A DNA stretch of 64,000 nt, taken from Dermanyssus gallinae (taxonomy: Eukaryota; Arthropoda; Arachnida; Mesostigmata; Dermanyssidae). The notes beneath the pieces were generated by a model. The model saw only the letters and a list, made by a program, of their open reading frames with translations, was not told where the DNA came from and ran no database searches. The DNA lies in contig QVRM01006824.1 of the NCBI GenBank assembly GCA_003439945.1, forward strand, positions 1 through 64,000, given 5' to 3'. Numbering within the stretch: the first letter of the stretch is position 1; each line of letters begins with the position of its first letter. The translations under genes were made by a program, and so were the position numbers. Below, piece after piece: positions 21,560 through 34,263 of this stretch.

Positions 21560-22955
21560 TGAGCTCTTTCCCTGACCCTTGGCGACGCTCCTTTAAGCCC
21601 TCCGCCGCTGCTCGACTTGCCCTCTGTAGGCCGAACAATACATCTTATCAGCACGATGCCCCTCTACCCCGCAGACTAGACATTTTGATGTCGTTGCATT
21701 GCAGTTAACTACCAGGAATTCGGGCTCACCACAACTGTGGCATACCCAGGGCACCTGTGGATCTGCTTTGCAATCTTGGGCCTCATGACCCGGCCTATGG
21801 CACCTGTAGCAGTTGGGGAGCCTGAGCCACTCCTCAGCTTTGCTCCACCTCGAGCACAACGTAAGGGTCCTGTGGGAGCAGATAGCTCTTGTCGCCGCCG
21901 GAGACGCCGTAATCAGTGCATACCAAACCTCAGCTCTTTCGGGACTTGGCGCGGCCCCCTTGACCTTGGCGCCGGCCGGAATCTGCAAGGCCCTTTGTAG
22001 TTTCACCTCGACCTGCTCCCCGTCCAGGAGTGGGTCAATCCCCACAAGGCGATTGTCGGCCGCTGGTTTAGCTCTCGTCAATCGGCCTGCATTTCTGCAG
22101 ATTTCCAAATGGCCGCCGCCATTATTTACTTTTGTCTACCCCTTATTATTATCCCCGCCCCGTCATGCTGTCTAACGTGTTTCCTAACGTCCTGAAAGGT
22201 ATCAGCAAAGGTCTTTCCTTCCTCGATCCTAACGCTGAGGGTGCACATCGCTCCATGCTCCACCCGGGTGATAATCTCCGATATGGCGCCGGTCTTTCTT
22301 GCATGCCTAGAGCAAACCTCTAGAATGCCGCTGCCGTTACCGGCTTTACGGCAGCAGATTTCCGAGGTCCGTAGAAACGCCTGTGTGCAGAGTTCTCTTG
22401 TGATTTGCACCAACTGGGGTTTCTCCCCGCTAGCCAGCCCTAGCGCTTTTACCACGACAGCTTGGATACCAACCACCGCAGCTTCTCCGCGCTCATATAA
22501 GCCACCGCTGCAGGAGTGGAAAACTGTGTCGCCAGCCCCTCTATTAAACCATTATCCAAATCCGACCCATAGGTGATGACTGCTACCGTGACCTTCTTCG
22601 GAGTGGTGAGGGTGTCAGTGGTGACCTTCAGGTGTTTAATCACCTCCTCAGGTCAGTGTCCTTTGGCGGCCCTCACCAGCCTTTCAGGAGTGATTGCTCT
22701 TTCTATACTAGTTCTAATCTCCGTGGCTTTTATTTCTAATTGCCGTTCCTTAGCCCTTTCCTGTTCCACCTCGCCGTGGCAGCGTACGCACAGGAGATCT
22801 CGTCCCTTCTCCCATTTAATTGCCTCCTCTCGAAGGTGGCCTTCCCTATCCTTCCGTAACCTATACTCCCTTAGCCTACCTTCATTTATTCGGAAAGTTT
22901 CGACTTCCTCCTTAAGTTGCCCTATCTCTTTCTATTTGATCTGGGCTGCCACATT
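21560..22955 (-). mobile_element. R1-like LINE ORF1 with zinc knuckles
   Basis: The N-terminal part (22,950-22,650, minus) is charged and coiled-coil-like. It is followed by MIKHLKVTTDTL at 22,643 and CTLSVRIEEGKTFADT near 22,250. The 171-codon frame 22,108-21,593 ends in three knuckles. These are CYRCHRPGHEAQDC (21,770-21,811), CHSCGEPEFLVVNC (21,701-21,742, where the His is replaced by Phe) and CLVCGVEGHRADKMYC. Three C-terminal knuckles are typical of R1/Jockey ORF1 (nucleic-acid-binding gag-like protein). Frameshifts separate the parts. Confidence 0.8.
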
Positions 22956-24780
22956 TTGAGACCTTCCTCGTAACCTCCGTCTCCCGGCAGTTTAGAGCCT
23001 TATGGTTTCCTGCATGTTAAGCAGATAGGGAGTCTCAGCCTTTTAGGCCTGCATCATTTCAGTCCTAGTTTAGGCTTTTATGGGCCAGAGGGTCCCTGCT
23101 TTATGAACCTATGGTTTACTTGCCACTTATTCGTGTTCTCTCTCGTCAAGTGGAGGGCATTCCTAAGAGCCCATCAATACCCTCCTCACCCAAGAATAGA
23201 TCCGCCATAGTGCGACCGTAGTGGGTCAAAATTAAGTCTTAGCGGTATACCCGCATCTTTATGCTTTCTTGAATAGATGCTACCAGCGCCTTCCCGGCAT
23301 CCTTCAGCTGCTCCACCAGCCGATATACAAGGTTGCCTTCCTTGTTCCAGGTAATCTCGCGCACGTTTGCCGCAGCTTCATTCGGTCTGATATGGGCTCT
23401 AAGTCTCACGGAGGTGTCAGGGTAGGTTTTACCATTCTCTACCTTGACGCTTAGCGTGCGCACCCCTGACCTGCGCACCCCCGGTCTTCTCGGTTTCCAG
23501 ACTTTCGGTTGACGTTGTCGAAGAAACTCGTACACGTCTCAGGTTTCCACTGCCGTTGTCGTCTTCCTGCAGCAGATTTCTAAAGCTCCTAAAAACGTGT
23601 TTGTTCGCCTCTTCTCTGTGACGTGTGGTGATGGTGCCTCCCCCCCCTACCTCCAAGTTTGATGGCCTTCTCGATAGTGGCTTGCGGCATACCTAGGGTT
23701 CTAGTTACAATGGGCTCCTCTGAGTCCGTCACCCCCACGACAAAGTGGCATTGGGCTGCCGCCGTCTCGCCTGAACCGCCGACGAGCTCTATGGATTTAC
23801 TATTTTTAAGCATTACAGCTTTCCAGACGTCCAATCTATCTGCTGATTGGGGCTGAGGATAATTGCGACGCGAGCTTCCCGCAGCAGACTCTGCCTCGAC
23901 GGACAGGACACCTTTCGGCGAGATGGGGTCTGCCTGGGTGACTTTGATATGTTTGATCACAATGCCATTCAGTTATTCCCGTTACGATGCCTCTGCCTGT
24001 CCCTTGAGAGCTACTGCTTCCTCGATTTGCGCTACCACTCTGCCATCTTCCGTTGTTCAATATCGGGAGCACAACACTCCTCTTTCGGTTCTAGATTTGC
24101 ATGTCCCATTTTCGCCTGTGATCCAGGGCTGCTCTATTCCATCCGTTTTAAGTTCATTCATCCCATCTTGCAGTTTTGTTTCCTATTGAATTGAGGTACC
24201 CGATATCTTCTGTGAAGTTTTTGATGGTCTCTTCGTTCTCTAAAGTTGCGTTCCGCGAGACTCTTTCTCTATCCTCAATTGACGCTACTAGTATATTTTG
24301 TAGCTTAGGGAGCTTTTTGGTCCCTCAGTTAGTCTTCTTTCTCGTGAGCGTGTGTGTTTCGTACAATTTTAACAAGCTATCTGAACGCTACTTTAACGTT
24401 AGCGCGGCGTTATATAATTGTTTTTTTTTTATAAGCTCCTCTAGAATCTTTATTATTCCATCTGTTTTCTCTCTTCTCGGTGATCTACAGACGGCTCCAT
24501 TTCTTTCTCCCGACTCTGTTGAACTCCCTATCTATCCTACGTTCTTCTCCACTCTGTCCCTTCGCTTGTCCTCCCTCGTTGGTCATTGCTTGGTCCTACA
24601 TGAGAGTTGGCGGACCTTCTCCCAGTTTATGAGGCAGCGCTGCTACCACTTGTTAATCTGCAATACTAAATCGTCTACTGGGCCAACGCTGTGCTATATA
24701 TCTGTATGCTACACAAGATGCTCTGCAACTATATATCTGCTATGTATCTGTATGTGTACTCAGCAACTATACGTTTATGG
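22956..24780 (-). mobile_element. R1-like LINE ORF1 relic, copy B
   Basis: Equivalent of 1,971-3,800. The frame with VRTLSVKVENGKTYPDT is longer here (23,535-23,239, 98 codons), and MIKHIKVTQADP opens a 123-codon frame at 23,960. A one-base change near 23,677 joins frames that are broken in copy A. Confidence 0.65.
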
Positions 24781-24784
24781 CACT

Positions 24785-25180
24785 GTTTCACACTCACCTT
24801 TAGTTCGTTGAGTACGGTTCTAGCTTCGTAAGACCCTAACTCTGTTCAGACCTATCCGCACTTTTGGCGCCAAACGAGCTCGATATCCGATTGTTATGAA
24901 GCTACTGGCGTCCCCACTGGTGGTGCCCGTAGCGGTGACTTCACTGCACGATTTCATCTCAAAAGTTCTACTAATGTTCTCAATTGCGAAGTTCAACGAT
25001 TCACAGCAAGTCAGGGCACCTCCTTGCTTACACAACGTTGACCTATTCCAGGCTGGTACTCGGATCCTGCGATTCTTTCCACAGACATATAAACACGTCC
25101 GCTCCGTTCAATTTCGAAACCGGAACCGCGGCAATATGCGCAACATCTCCCGAACTTACTGCATTTTTAGAAATTAGCAG
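24785..25180 (+). other. Leader-like segment with PBS-like site, copy B
   Basis: Nearly identical to 3,800-4,200, including TTTTGGCGCCAAACGAG. The same reservations apply. Confidence 0.35.
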
Positions 25181-25422
25181 GCTGCTGTAATGTATTAGAA
25201 AGCAAACTGCAAAATCTGTGACAAGGCGACCTGCAACGCATGGAGTGAGGAATATAAAGTACTCCGGGAAAAGTTGCGTCAGGCGCACACAAGCATGTGA
25301 ATCGGCTCCTCAAACGTCCTGTTACATCCCGGAAATATCGCCTCTTTTAAAAATATAAGACCACCTTTATTATAACATAAAATGGTAGGACACAAAAATG
25401 TAATTTTATGTGGCGAGCAATT

Positions 25423-25832
25423 CGCTAATCACTCGGAACAATGCACTGTTCTACTAAAACAACAGGACTGGGCGAGGTATTATTTATGAATATCGCTGCA
25501 CGGACGTCGTATATTTCGATTTTAAGTCGGCTTTCGAATGTGTAACTCGTAAGAACGAGTTGACTTCCTTCCTTACGTGTTGGATCTTGGATTATCAATT
25601 GTATTGCGGCCGTCTTGCTTGCAAGATTTTTTTTGTGTTAAAATGAATGATAAGTATTCGGAACGTGCAGGTGCGATATCCGTATATCTCCAGGGGAACT
25701 TTAATGTATCTCTCTACGCAAACTCAGTATGCAAATTCTTGTTTCGAACCAAAGGCGTTGTTTAAAATATATGTCGATGATTTTAAATTATCTGCTACTA
25801 TCAATAATACGGATGATGTTAATGTTTCCTAG
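25423..25832 (+). mobile_element. LINE RT fragment, longer version in copy B
   Basis: This copy retains VVYFDFKSAFECV near 25,510, the palm block with the first catalytic Asp, followed by ELTSFLTCWILDY. After frame breaks IYVDDFKLSATINN gives the catalytic core near 25,770. It shows what was deleted from copy A at 4,438. Confidence 0.65.
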
Positions 25833-26779
25833 CTTCCCTTAAATTATTTGGGCACATCATCTTGATCTCCAGCTGAGTGTTAAAAAATGTTTTGTATTGC
25901 ACTGAAGTCACGCAAACCAAAATCATGGACACACTTTGAGGGGTACTTTTCTACAGAACGTGTGACAAACGCGACAAAACAAAGGTATGAATAGTCGATG
26001 AAAGACTTGATCGTATGTTTAACTGCGCCCTTAGCGACACAGTTTATAAAATAAATGTTTTGCGGAAAATTATGGTAATTTTGCTTGGTGGATGACTGCA
26101 AAACATGATAGAAATGTAAATGTAATTATTACTTGTTTAATGAAGTGAACTGGTATGTAAGTAGCAAAGGAATTTCGGCAGGACGAGCTCCTCCAAAGAA
26201 GGCAAAGTCTTTGCCGCACAGCCAAAATGAGCCCCACGAAACTCCGTCCCTGACAAAGAAAAGCAGACGAGTTAGTTCTGCGACTCACTAGGCGTCTGAC
26301 TGGACTGACGAGCTCTGACAAATACCTGACGCGCCGCGTAGGAGTTCATGAAAGATATGCAGCTACTTTACAGGGACCGCGGATGACAATTTTGAAGCAC
26401 ACAATGACAAGGTGCTACCAGTGTTACTTAGCGAAACTATGAGTTCCTATCCCTGCAATTTCAGTCGGATTGTTGAGCCGAGTGATCGGTGACCCGGATG
26501 TGGAAAATCCCAAAAACCCATTTCATAAAGGCGAGACTAACTTTGTCTAGCAATTGTTGTTCTGCTTCCTCTGGTTACTTTCATGTAAGTTTTATACCGA
26601 ATGCTACTTTTGGTTCTACTTTAATCTTAAAAGTGGCATGGTATGTCGTGAGAGCACTTGCGGGTTTTTAGTTGCTGCTACCGCTCGAAGTGCTCCCCGC
26701 TAGGTTTTCTAAACGGCTTCCGAAACTGCCACCGATTGCAGTTATAATATATTTATTTACAAAAACTACTACATTACCC
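25833..26779. other. Unassigned part of copy B
   Basis: Counterpart of 4,691-5,639. No gene was recognised. Confidence 0.5.
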
Positions 26780-27339
26780 CGATATGGAAGAACGTCGTCT
26801 TTCACAAATTGCCGCCTCTTCGAAGCTTACCCTGCTACTTTTGCTGACTATTTTGACCGTAAAAGCTAGACCCATATTGTGCATATAAGAAATTGGTCTC
26901 CTCAACCCCTGCTTAAGCCTATAAATAGGTAGCCAGATCACCTGATGTAGATAGCAATCTAATCTACGCACACTCGAGTACATGCCCACTCTCGGTTCCA
27001 CCCCCAAAATCACTCGGTTTGGTACCCTTCCGTATAGAACAAACAAAAAGGGACGGGCTGAGTCCGTCGCCCTGGGCCACTCCTATTATCTGCTTCACTC
27101 TTCCTAGAGCTCCTATATGATTGTCGATGCATACCATACCCATCATAAGCATGTTTCCTAAAAGTTTTAACAACATGCCAGGAACCCCTTGGATGGCTAA
27201 CTTCTCTATGACTTTGCGTTTCGATACCGGGCCAAATAAGGTCTTGAAATCTACAATTGCCCTGCAAGCAACCCTGGCAGCTTTCTGCTGTGAAATTTTG
27301 CGCACGTCTGGGAGCACCGACAACGGCATTGATTGCCAA
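26780..27339 (-). mobile_element. LINE RT fragment (QGDGLSP), copy B
   Basis: Same RT blocks as 5,640-6,196. Extra bases near 27,290 shift the 5' frame relative to copy A, so VDFKTLFGPV is read in the frame 27,329-26,964. Confidence 0.7.
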
Positions 27340-27689
27340 TTGATCCCATATGTTGTAGTTTAAACCCCAAATACAGCTCCCCTACTGAACCAACAGACGG
27401 CTCAACCCAATGTTCCTAATATATCTTATCAGAACTACTACTCTTATTCACTTAAGCATACGCATCTCCTCCACACCATTACCCTTCATAAACCGTTTCG
27501 TTTTTTACATTTCTTTAAAATTTATTTAGCTCCTTCAGTTGCACATGCATTTTTGACGCCGGCTCGACTCGGCTACGGCGGAAAGGAAAGACAATGCCCG
27601 TGGGCAATGAACCAATGATCGATGTAGAAAAAGAAAACGCAGTTTCTTGTAGGGTGCCCTCTGTCAACCATAAAGTGCTCTACTAGTCA

Positions 27690-28666
27690 GCAACTCCCTC
27701 CCAGAAAACTACCGACCGGTAGCTCAAGGCTCTATTCCGTACCTTCTCATGGAAAACATGATCGTCGATGAAATTTTTAACTACATTGACGCTTATGAAC
27801 TCCTGGACCCTCATCAGGATGGGTTTAGAAAGGGGCGCTCCACTGGAACCCAACTTCTCGAGGTCTGCCACGATTATGCTATCGCGCGTAACAGTGCTAT
27901 TCCCATACACACGGTCTACTTGGATTTTTCGTGAGCATCCGACAGGGTAAATCATAAGATCCTCTTGTTTAAAATGGCGGCCCTTGGAATTAGCCCTCGA
28001 ATCCTGGCTTGGTGTCACTCATATCTTACAAATCGCTCCTTCGCCGTAAAAGCCAGTGACTCGGTCTCGGAGCGCTTCCCATGCCCTTCTGGGGTTCCTC
28101 AAGGCTCCTGCTTAGGCTCACTTATGTATATAATCTTTGCTCAGAACTTGGGTGTACGTCTGCGCAACCTAAACATAGCATACAACATGTATGCAGACGA
28201 TTTAAAAATATATGCTTTGATTAGAGGAAACGAGGATAGCCTGAATTCAAGCAGCCATAATTAGTATTGCCACCTGATGTGAGCTAAATGATATGGTAAT
28301 CTCCGTTTCGAAGTGCGCAGTCCTGAGGCCAGCTCCCGACAACTTCAAGTATCAGCTAAAAGACTTCCCTATATCTAAGAGAATATCCTACAAGGACCTA
28401 GAAGTTACGTTCGATAGGCATATGAAGTTTCGGGCACACATTGCCGACTCAGCAAAAGCTGCCTCTGGACTCAACAATCTTATACTGAGAGTATTCTGAT
28501 CACAAGATGCCTCCAAATACCTGCGCCTCTATGAAGCCCTCGTAGTGTCAAAATGGTCATACTCATTTGTTTGGCGAACAGCTCGCCTAGCTTGCGAATG
28601 CGAGCAATTCATTTCCCTTGTTCGATCCCTTTTTAAATAAAGAAGATATTCGTATTGTATTGTAAC
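27690..28666 (+). mobile_element. Jockey/CR1-type LINE RT and 3' end, copy B
   Basis: The first RT frame is better kept than in copy A: 27,749-27,934 reads DPHQDGFRKGRSTGTQLLE to VYLDFS. The following frame 27,965-28,264 contains VPQGSCLGSL and YADDLKIYAL. A 282-bp deletion joins GGTCAT to ACTCATTTG at 28,560/28,561. Confidence 0.8.
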
Positions 28667-28899
28667 TATTTGGGGATCGGGTTGTCGAGCCCGTGCTTGA
28701 CGCAGGACCCCTAAGAACCTCGCATCTCTATATCAATATTACGGAGGAAGAAGGCTGAAAGAGAAGAACTGCAGTAAGTTGTAAGGTTTTCTGGGGGATT
28801 TATACATATATAGTAACAAGGACTATATGGTAGACCGTGTATTAATCAGTTTAGATATTTGCTAATGCCGCTCTGGCCTGCAGCGCGAGGTTGGGAAAA

Positions 28900-29540
28900 A
28901 AAGTTAGATATAATACAAAGACAGGTGGTAAGATTTGCATTGGGTTGCCGTTTTAGTTGCACCTTGAAATTTCTTGAGGGGAAATAAAGGTGTCAAAATT
29001 AACACAAAGAGAAGTACACAGTAAGCTAAAATTTAGTGTTAGAATTAAGAATGTCATAAATAGAAGATGGGTTAAATAGATGCAGTTGATGAAGACGGTT
29101 TTAAGATTCAAAACGAAGTGAGATTGCAGAGCAGAGTTCGCAGCTAGGGAGATTAGGGACAAATAGTCAACAATATGCAGGAGCGAGAACATCGGAGCAA
29201 ATGGTGAAATTGAGGGTAAAAAGTCATATACAGGCAAATGAAAACTTTCGGTGGGTTCCAGATCGAGTTTGGCAGGTATACATGGAAAGGGAGGGGGAAA
29301 GTACAGAATGTTGAGCTTGTGGGTTAGGGAATGAGTCAGTCGAACATAATGTAAAATAATGTACAGCCTTGGGGGAGCAGAGATATAGACCTGTCGGAGG
29401 TTCTAGCTTTAAGACCAATGTTAGAATAGACCAGGTCAATATTACAAAAAAGAAACTTGTCCTAATGGCAGGCAAATACTCAGTAGGTATTGAAGGATAT
29501 ATGGATGATATGGATGCGTATGTAATAAAATGGCTGCCGC
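28900..29540 (+). mobile_element. LINE ORF2 C-terminal region, copy B
   Basis: Counterpart of 8,020-8,690 with the same stops and the ACGLGNESVEHNV motif. Confidence 0.55.
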
Positions 29541-29806
29541 TCTAACTGCCACTGATGTAAAAGGATGACATGCGTTTTTAGGTATACATGTTAAGCGAAC
29601 AATAACTCAATCAATCTCTGAAATTCCTCGGATGTTGAAGCTTATGAAGCAGGAGGTCGATTGTGCTCAGGCCTATGTTATCCATAAGCTCAACTATCAG
29701 TACGGCAGTTAAAGTCACTGCCGACCAAAGTGGGAAGCTGGAGGTTTATAGTCCCACATTAGATTCACACTGGCCGCCTTGGCAGCATCAACATCATCGT
29801 TATTAG

Positions 29807-30340
29807 GTGGCGAATGCGAAATTACCTAAGATGAGTGTCATTCAACATTCACCCCGATACACACAGTGCATTCCAGGCGACCCTGCTTGTAAACAGATTG
29901 AAAATCCACTTACCGGTAAACTCCGCCCTGAGAGCACGGTATACCATTCATTAGTGCACAAGCCCCGGATCGTGTCTGCATGCCTTGTTCCTTTGTTCTT
30001 CTTCAGAAGGAAGGTTGTGGTGGCTTTGCTCTTATCCATCTGGTTTAAGCTCGGGAAGCTTATATATTCCCCTTTGCTTTCAGTGGCCTTTCATGCAACA
30101 GGGGTAGGTACAAGTCCGCTTGAATTTAGGAGCGCTTTAGTACTTGCTCGCGCCTTAGTATTTGCTAGCGCCCTAGTCTTCGTTAGGCAACAGCATGTCT
30201 TCAGAAAATGCGGGACTCCAGACCATCTTGCCGCAAACTGTACTAATCAGACGCGGCGTGCCAAATGTCGGGGCGCCCAGACCCGCACGGCACCATTCTC
30301 ACGGCGGACGCTGCGACTCATTTGTCGCAAGTCGTGCTAG
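29807..30340 (+). mobile_element. LINE ORF1 zinc-knuckle fragment, copy B
   Basis: A 177-codon open frame ends in FRKCGTPDHLAANC. It is longer than in copy A because the TAG at 9,031-9,033 is CAG here. Confidence 0.5.
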
Positions 30341-30734
30341 GGGACGGACTTGGCCTTCTGGCTCAGCCTAGGGCTTGCTTATGCTTGTGAAGGCTGTAGT
30401 ACCTCTTCCTGCAGCTATTATCATTGTTGGAGAGCCTCAAACGTATACTGCAATACGTCCACATCACTTGGCAACAACCCACAACATCGAATACATTAAG
30501 GCTGTAGCGAGGTGATTAAGACAATTAAGGATCATCCCGAAACCTGTAAAAACCCGTAACAGGTAGCGGAGGCCCAGGCAAATATTCTCTTGAGGGTCGC
30601 AGCCGATAACAACGACAACGCGTGGTGTGCGCCTTTCTCTAACTCAAGAAGTTAAGTTCAGATGTTAGTTGCGCCGCCTTAACCTGCGACTAACGCAAGA
30701 GTATTAAGAGCATTTACTCAATTGGGAGGCTATC

Positions 30735-30827
30735 ATGTCTCAAGTGGACATGGACTTCTATGCAATGATGAGCAACTCGTGGAAGAATACGAAACTCGCC
30801 ACCCTATTATGCGCCATGCAAAAATAA
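30735..30827 (+). mobile_element. Short LINE C-terminal fragment (QVDMDFY), copy B
   Basis: Same 30 codons as 9,872-9,964. Confidence 0.55.
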
Positions 30828-31808
30828 ATACTTTCTGGGCTGACTCTCAGCCAAGATTTAACGTATATGGGACTGCTTTTCGCATTGCTTCATAGACGGA
30901 CTCCATAAGTACAATTATCTCCCGGGCCTTATCAATGACCACTACCCGTGTCTGCATAACTCCCTATGCCGATGACCTTGTGGTATATGTAGAGTGTTCA
31001 TGGATATAAAAAGGTCTTTGAGGATGCTGGAGACATACAGAAAGCAAAATGGTTTAACGATTAACGTATCGAAAACAAAGGCTATAAAATTCAGATCCGG
31101 GGGACCCCTGAAAAGAAGTGATAGGCTCAGCTTGGGCGGTGTTTCTGTAAAATTTGTCTCGGAGCTTACTTATTTGGGTGTTAAACTAACGCCAAGCGGC
31201 ACATCTTTCGCGGCCCATATATCTCACCGAATTAATAGCAGCATCGTCGCCATGACCTCAATCTCGGCTCCACAGAAACTCTCAGTAGAAACAGCTCTAA
31301 TACTGTTTAACCTGAAGGTAGCCTCGGTGGCATCTTATGGTATGCTATAAGATTTAATCATATATTCACATTAATTTGGGAAAACCTATCCGCTCAGCAG
31401 CTTAGCGCTCTCGACACGGTGAAGGCAACGTCCCTTATGAGAGTTTTGAAAAGATAAGAGAAGTGCCAGAAGCGTTCTAGAAAACACCGGCAATGTTGGA
31501 CAATACATGGATGGAACCGCTCTTCGAGCAACGACACGCTCACCTGCTACTCCGCACATAGGTTCCACCACAAACTGTGCCACCGTACTGGATGTCATAA
31601 CCCTTCCGATGAGTGTTGCTGCAAATTTTGCGGCCTTGTCTGCACCAAATATCATCATGAAACATATCGGTCAGTGCCAGCTATCTGGGCGTTAGGTCGC
31701 TGGCATTTTCCGGAGATGCATATACAACATATTCTATATATGCGCAAGATTAACGGAAACGAATGCCGTTTCCGAGATTTAGTGAATACGTGTAATGTAA
31801 TGTAATCA
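30828..31808 (+). mobile_element. LINE RT relic, uninterrupted in copy B (empty BEL site)
   Basis: PYADDLVVYVE lies near 30,962-30,994, and the open frame 30,994-31,350 carries the block after the core and the LTYLGVKL thumb segment. The Cys/His-rich end is at about 31,552-31,680 and ATGTA repeats end it near 31,808. GAAGT at 31,115-31,119 is the unoccupied BEL target. Confidence 0.75.
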
Positions 31809-31851
31809 ACAATACCGAAAGGTGATGTAATAATAAATAATACATACAAAT

Positions 31852-31930
31852 GTGCAACGGTGGGGCTCGAACCCGCGCACCGATGTGTCTCCTTCGGTCG
31901 CGAGGCGCAGACGAATGCCAGATTTACCAT
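31852..31930 (-). repeat. tRNA-derived SINE-like sequence, copy B
   Basis: Same B-box-like GGGTTCGAGCCCC as at 17,503-17,582. One substitution was noticed (CTCCTCC versus CTCCTTC on the plus strand). Confidence 0.45.
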
Positions 31931-32589
31931 ATACTCGTTTTGAGTAATGAATGTTTTTGCGGCAGGGAGCTTACTACTAATTATTTACAAATGTTTTTAT
32001 TCCTGAAATGACTCTAGTCTTGTGTTGTTACCCTTGTATACGTGCATGGATTTTTGACTAAGTATTTGACCGCTACCTACAAAAGTGAATAAATGAAATC
32101 GATTGATTATTTAAAAGGCGCCCTGCTCGGGTATGTAAATATGAACATAATGTGTATAACAAACATGAACAAAAATAGCTTGTGAGTATTCTCGCCGGAG
32201 TTGAGAGAGCGGCACGGATACAAGGGGGCATGGAACGCCACAACGACTTCATTTTTAGTCCTCTCTGGGTTAATGAAACCCAGCTGACCGGCACAAGAGA
32301 TGATAAATTCCGTGAACACTGTAGCAAATGGTGAGATGACGGCATGGGCGAAGAGAATCCTTTCAGGCCCGGTTAGTCATAACTGGTGATAAATAAAATT
32401 ATCTGGTTATTGAAAACATCCTTTTAAGATTATTTGTGTTAAATTGTTTCTAAGGCAGCTGTTTACGAGTTGGTCGTTAAATTAGATTGAGCCGGCGAGC
32501 ATGTGTACTAATCTGTTGCGCGAATTCGACGTAAGGCCTAGTACTCGCTTTAAGAAAGCTGACTTCACCCTATCCAACTGCTATAAATG
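31931..32589. other. Unassigned part of copy B
   Basis: Counterpart of 17,583-18,249. No gene was recognised. Confidence 0.4.
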
Positions 32590-33115
32590 CGAAGTGTTAT
32601 AGCGTTAATAATGGCCGTCCGAACGGACAAACTGCACTTGTTCGCCATAGAATCGCAGTTTATCTGCGCGGGCTCGTTGTCCCGCTACGTCTGAACTCTA
32701 TAGCCTTTGTTTTTAATACATTTACCATGAGGCCATGCTGCGAGAAATATTCATTAAGCGTGCAAAACGCAGCCTGCAGGTCAGTACGGGTTCTCCGGAA
32801 TCTTACTAGGCCATCTGCCTAGAGTAGAATCATCACCGTTGGGTGCCGCCTTTTCACGATGTTTGGCAGATCGCTAAATTGCGTAATGAAAAACAATGGG
32901 CTAAGATTGTCGCTTTGCGGATACCTAGTCGTTTCATGTGACGTGTTGAGCTCGCACATACCATCCCCGAGGTTAATCTGGTTAGCCCTTAGAAGTGCGC
33001 TGAGTAGAGTAAGCATTGTTAGTCCAACTACAGCTTGTCCCTGCTTATTCAAGACAATATCACGGGGTGCGTTGTCGGTGGCAGATTATAAAAAAAGATA
33101 AACAAAGGACGTAGT
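32590..33115 (-). mobile_element. LINE RT fragment (DNLSPLFF), copy B
   Basis: The frame 33,052-32,819 joins LLSALLRANQINLGDG to DNLSPLFFITQFSDLP in one reading frame, which copy A cannot. Here the sequence has five more bases near 32,938-32,942. The catalytic YADD is still lost. Confidence 0.6.
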
Positions 33116-33254
33116 TTTTTCGGTTTAATTAGATAATGATCTGCTCAAGAAGTATCTCAAATGCCGAGGTAGTGGAGCACACAGTCCTGAAGCCATGCTG
33201 CTCATCTGGGAGAAACCTAATATGTTCTGTGCTATCAGAAAATTAAAAAAAGCC

Positions 33255-34021
33255 GACCTGCCGAAAAACAATAAAAACCGACTCGCCGAAAGGGGTTCAA
33301 ACGATTGCATACGCTGATGATCTGGCGATGCTGATGACCGCACGGCGGGAAACATCGCTAGAGACGACGGCGAACCTCGCTCTGGACATAGTCAACGAAT
33401 GGATGATATCGAACCACTTGGAACTCGCCCCGCAGAAACGGAGGCGCTTTATCTGACGGGCCGTAAGAAAAACTGCGGAATCAACCTAGAAGTGGAAGGC
33501 CACCCCATTACCCTAAAGAAACAGGCAAAATACCTAGGTGTGCAGCTGGACACCGGCCTTAGAGGAAGGGCGCACATCGAATATGTCGCCAAGATGGTAG
33601 CACAGGTCTCGCGCAATTTCTCAAGAATTCTGCCAAGAGAAGGGGGGGCGGAGATGCGCGTCGTCGGCTGCTGGTGGTTGTAGCGGAATCCATGGCCTTG
33701 TACGCGGCCCCGGTTGGGCCGACCTTGCCCAGCGGACCCAACGTAACCGCCGGGTCCTCCGTGCCGCCCACCGCACCATGGCTATGCGCGTCTTCAAAGC
33801 CTACAGGACCGTTAGTACCGACGTCCTGCTGGTGCTATCGCGTCAGCTTCCGTGGGGCCTACTTGCGGACAAGCGTGCCAAGCAAAGGCTGGATGGGGAT
33901 CTCACCTGGACTCAGGCGAGGGATTCGACCCTCCACGACTGAGCCTCCACGTGGGTCAACCCCCTCATGGCCACATGCGGGGTATGTGGACCCGCAGCCT
34001 CATTCCGGGATTTACAAGACT
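33255..34021 (+). mobile_element. R1-like LINE ORF2, RT core to C-terminus, copy B
   Basis: Counterpart of 18,900-19,661. YADD is near 33,311. One extra G in the run near 33,643 changes the frame, so the C-terminal part is split differently from copy A. Confidence 0.75.
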
Positions 34022-34263
34022 GGTACGGAGGCCCGACACCGCGACCGCTCACGTACTCCGCCACCCAGGAACTCTCCGGCATCCTGTGCGCCCAGCTTGT
34101 ATGCTTCTATCCTGAAGGATGCGTGAACTTTAGTATAAGTGTTGACTCGCCCTGCGTACTAGTTCTCCGAAGCGTTCTCTGAGTAATCAGTGCGGTTGTT
34201 CGGGACATGAAGGAACATAGGGCGATCATGGGTGCACCGACCTGTGCCCTATAGAAGTCGGCC

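Larger units (their letters stand above)
22956..34021. repeat. Segmental duplication, copy B
   Basis: Matches 1,971-19,661 without the BEL/Pao element. The left edge joins R1-like ORF1 sequence and the right edge leads into unrelated sequence after TTTACAAGACT. It carries about 159 bp missing from A (25,423-25,584), and a 282-bp deletion is seen at 28,560/28,561. Confidence 0.93.
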
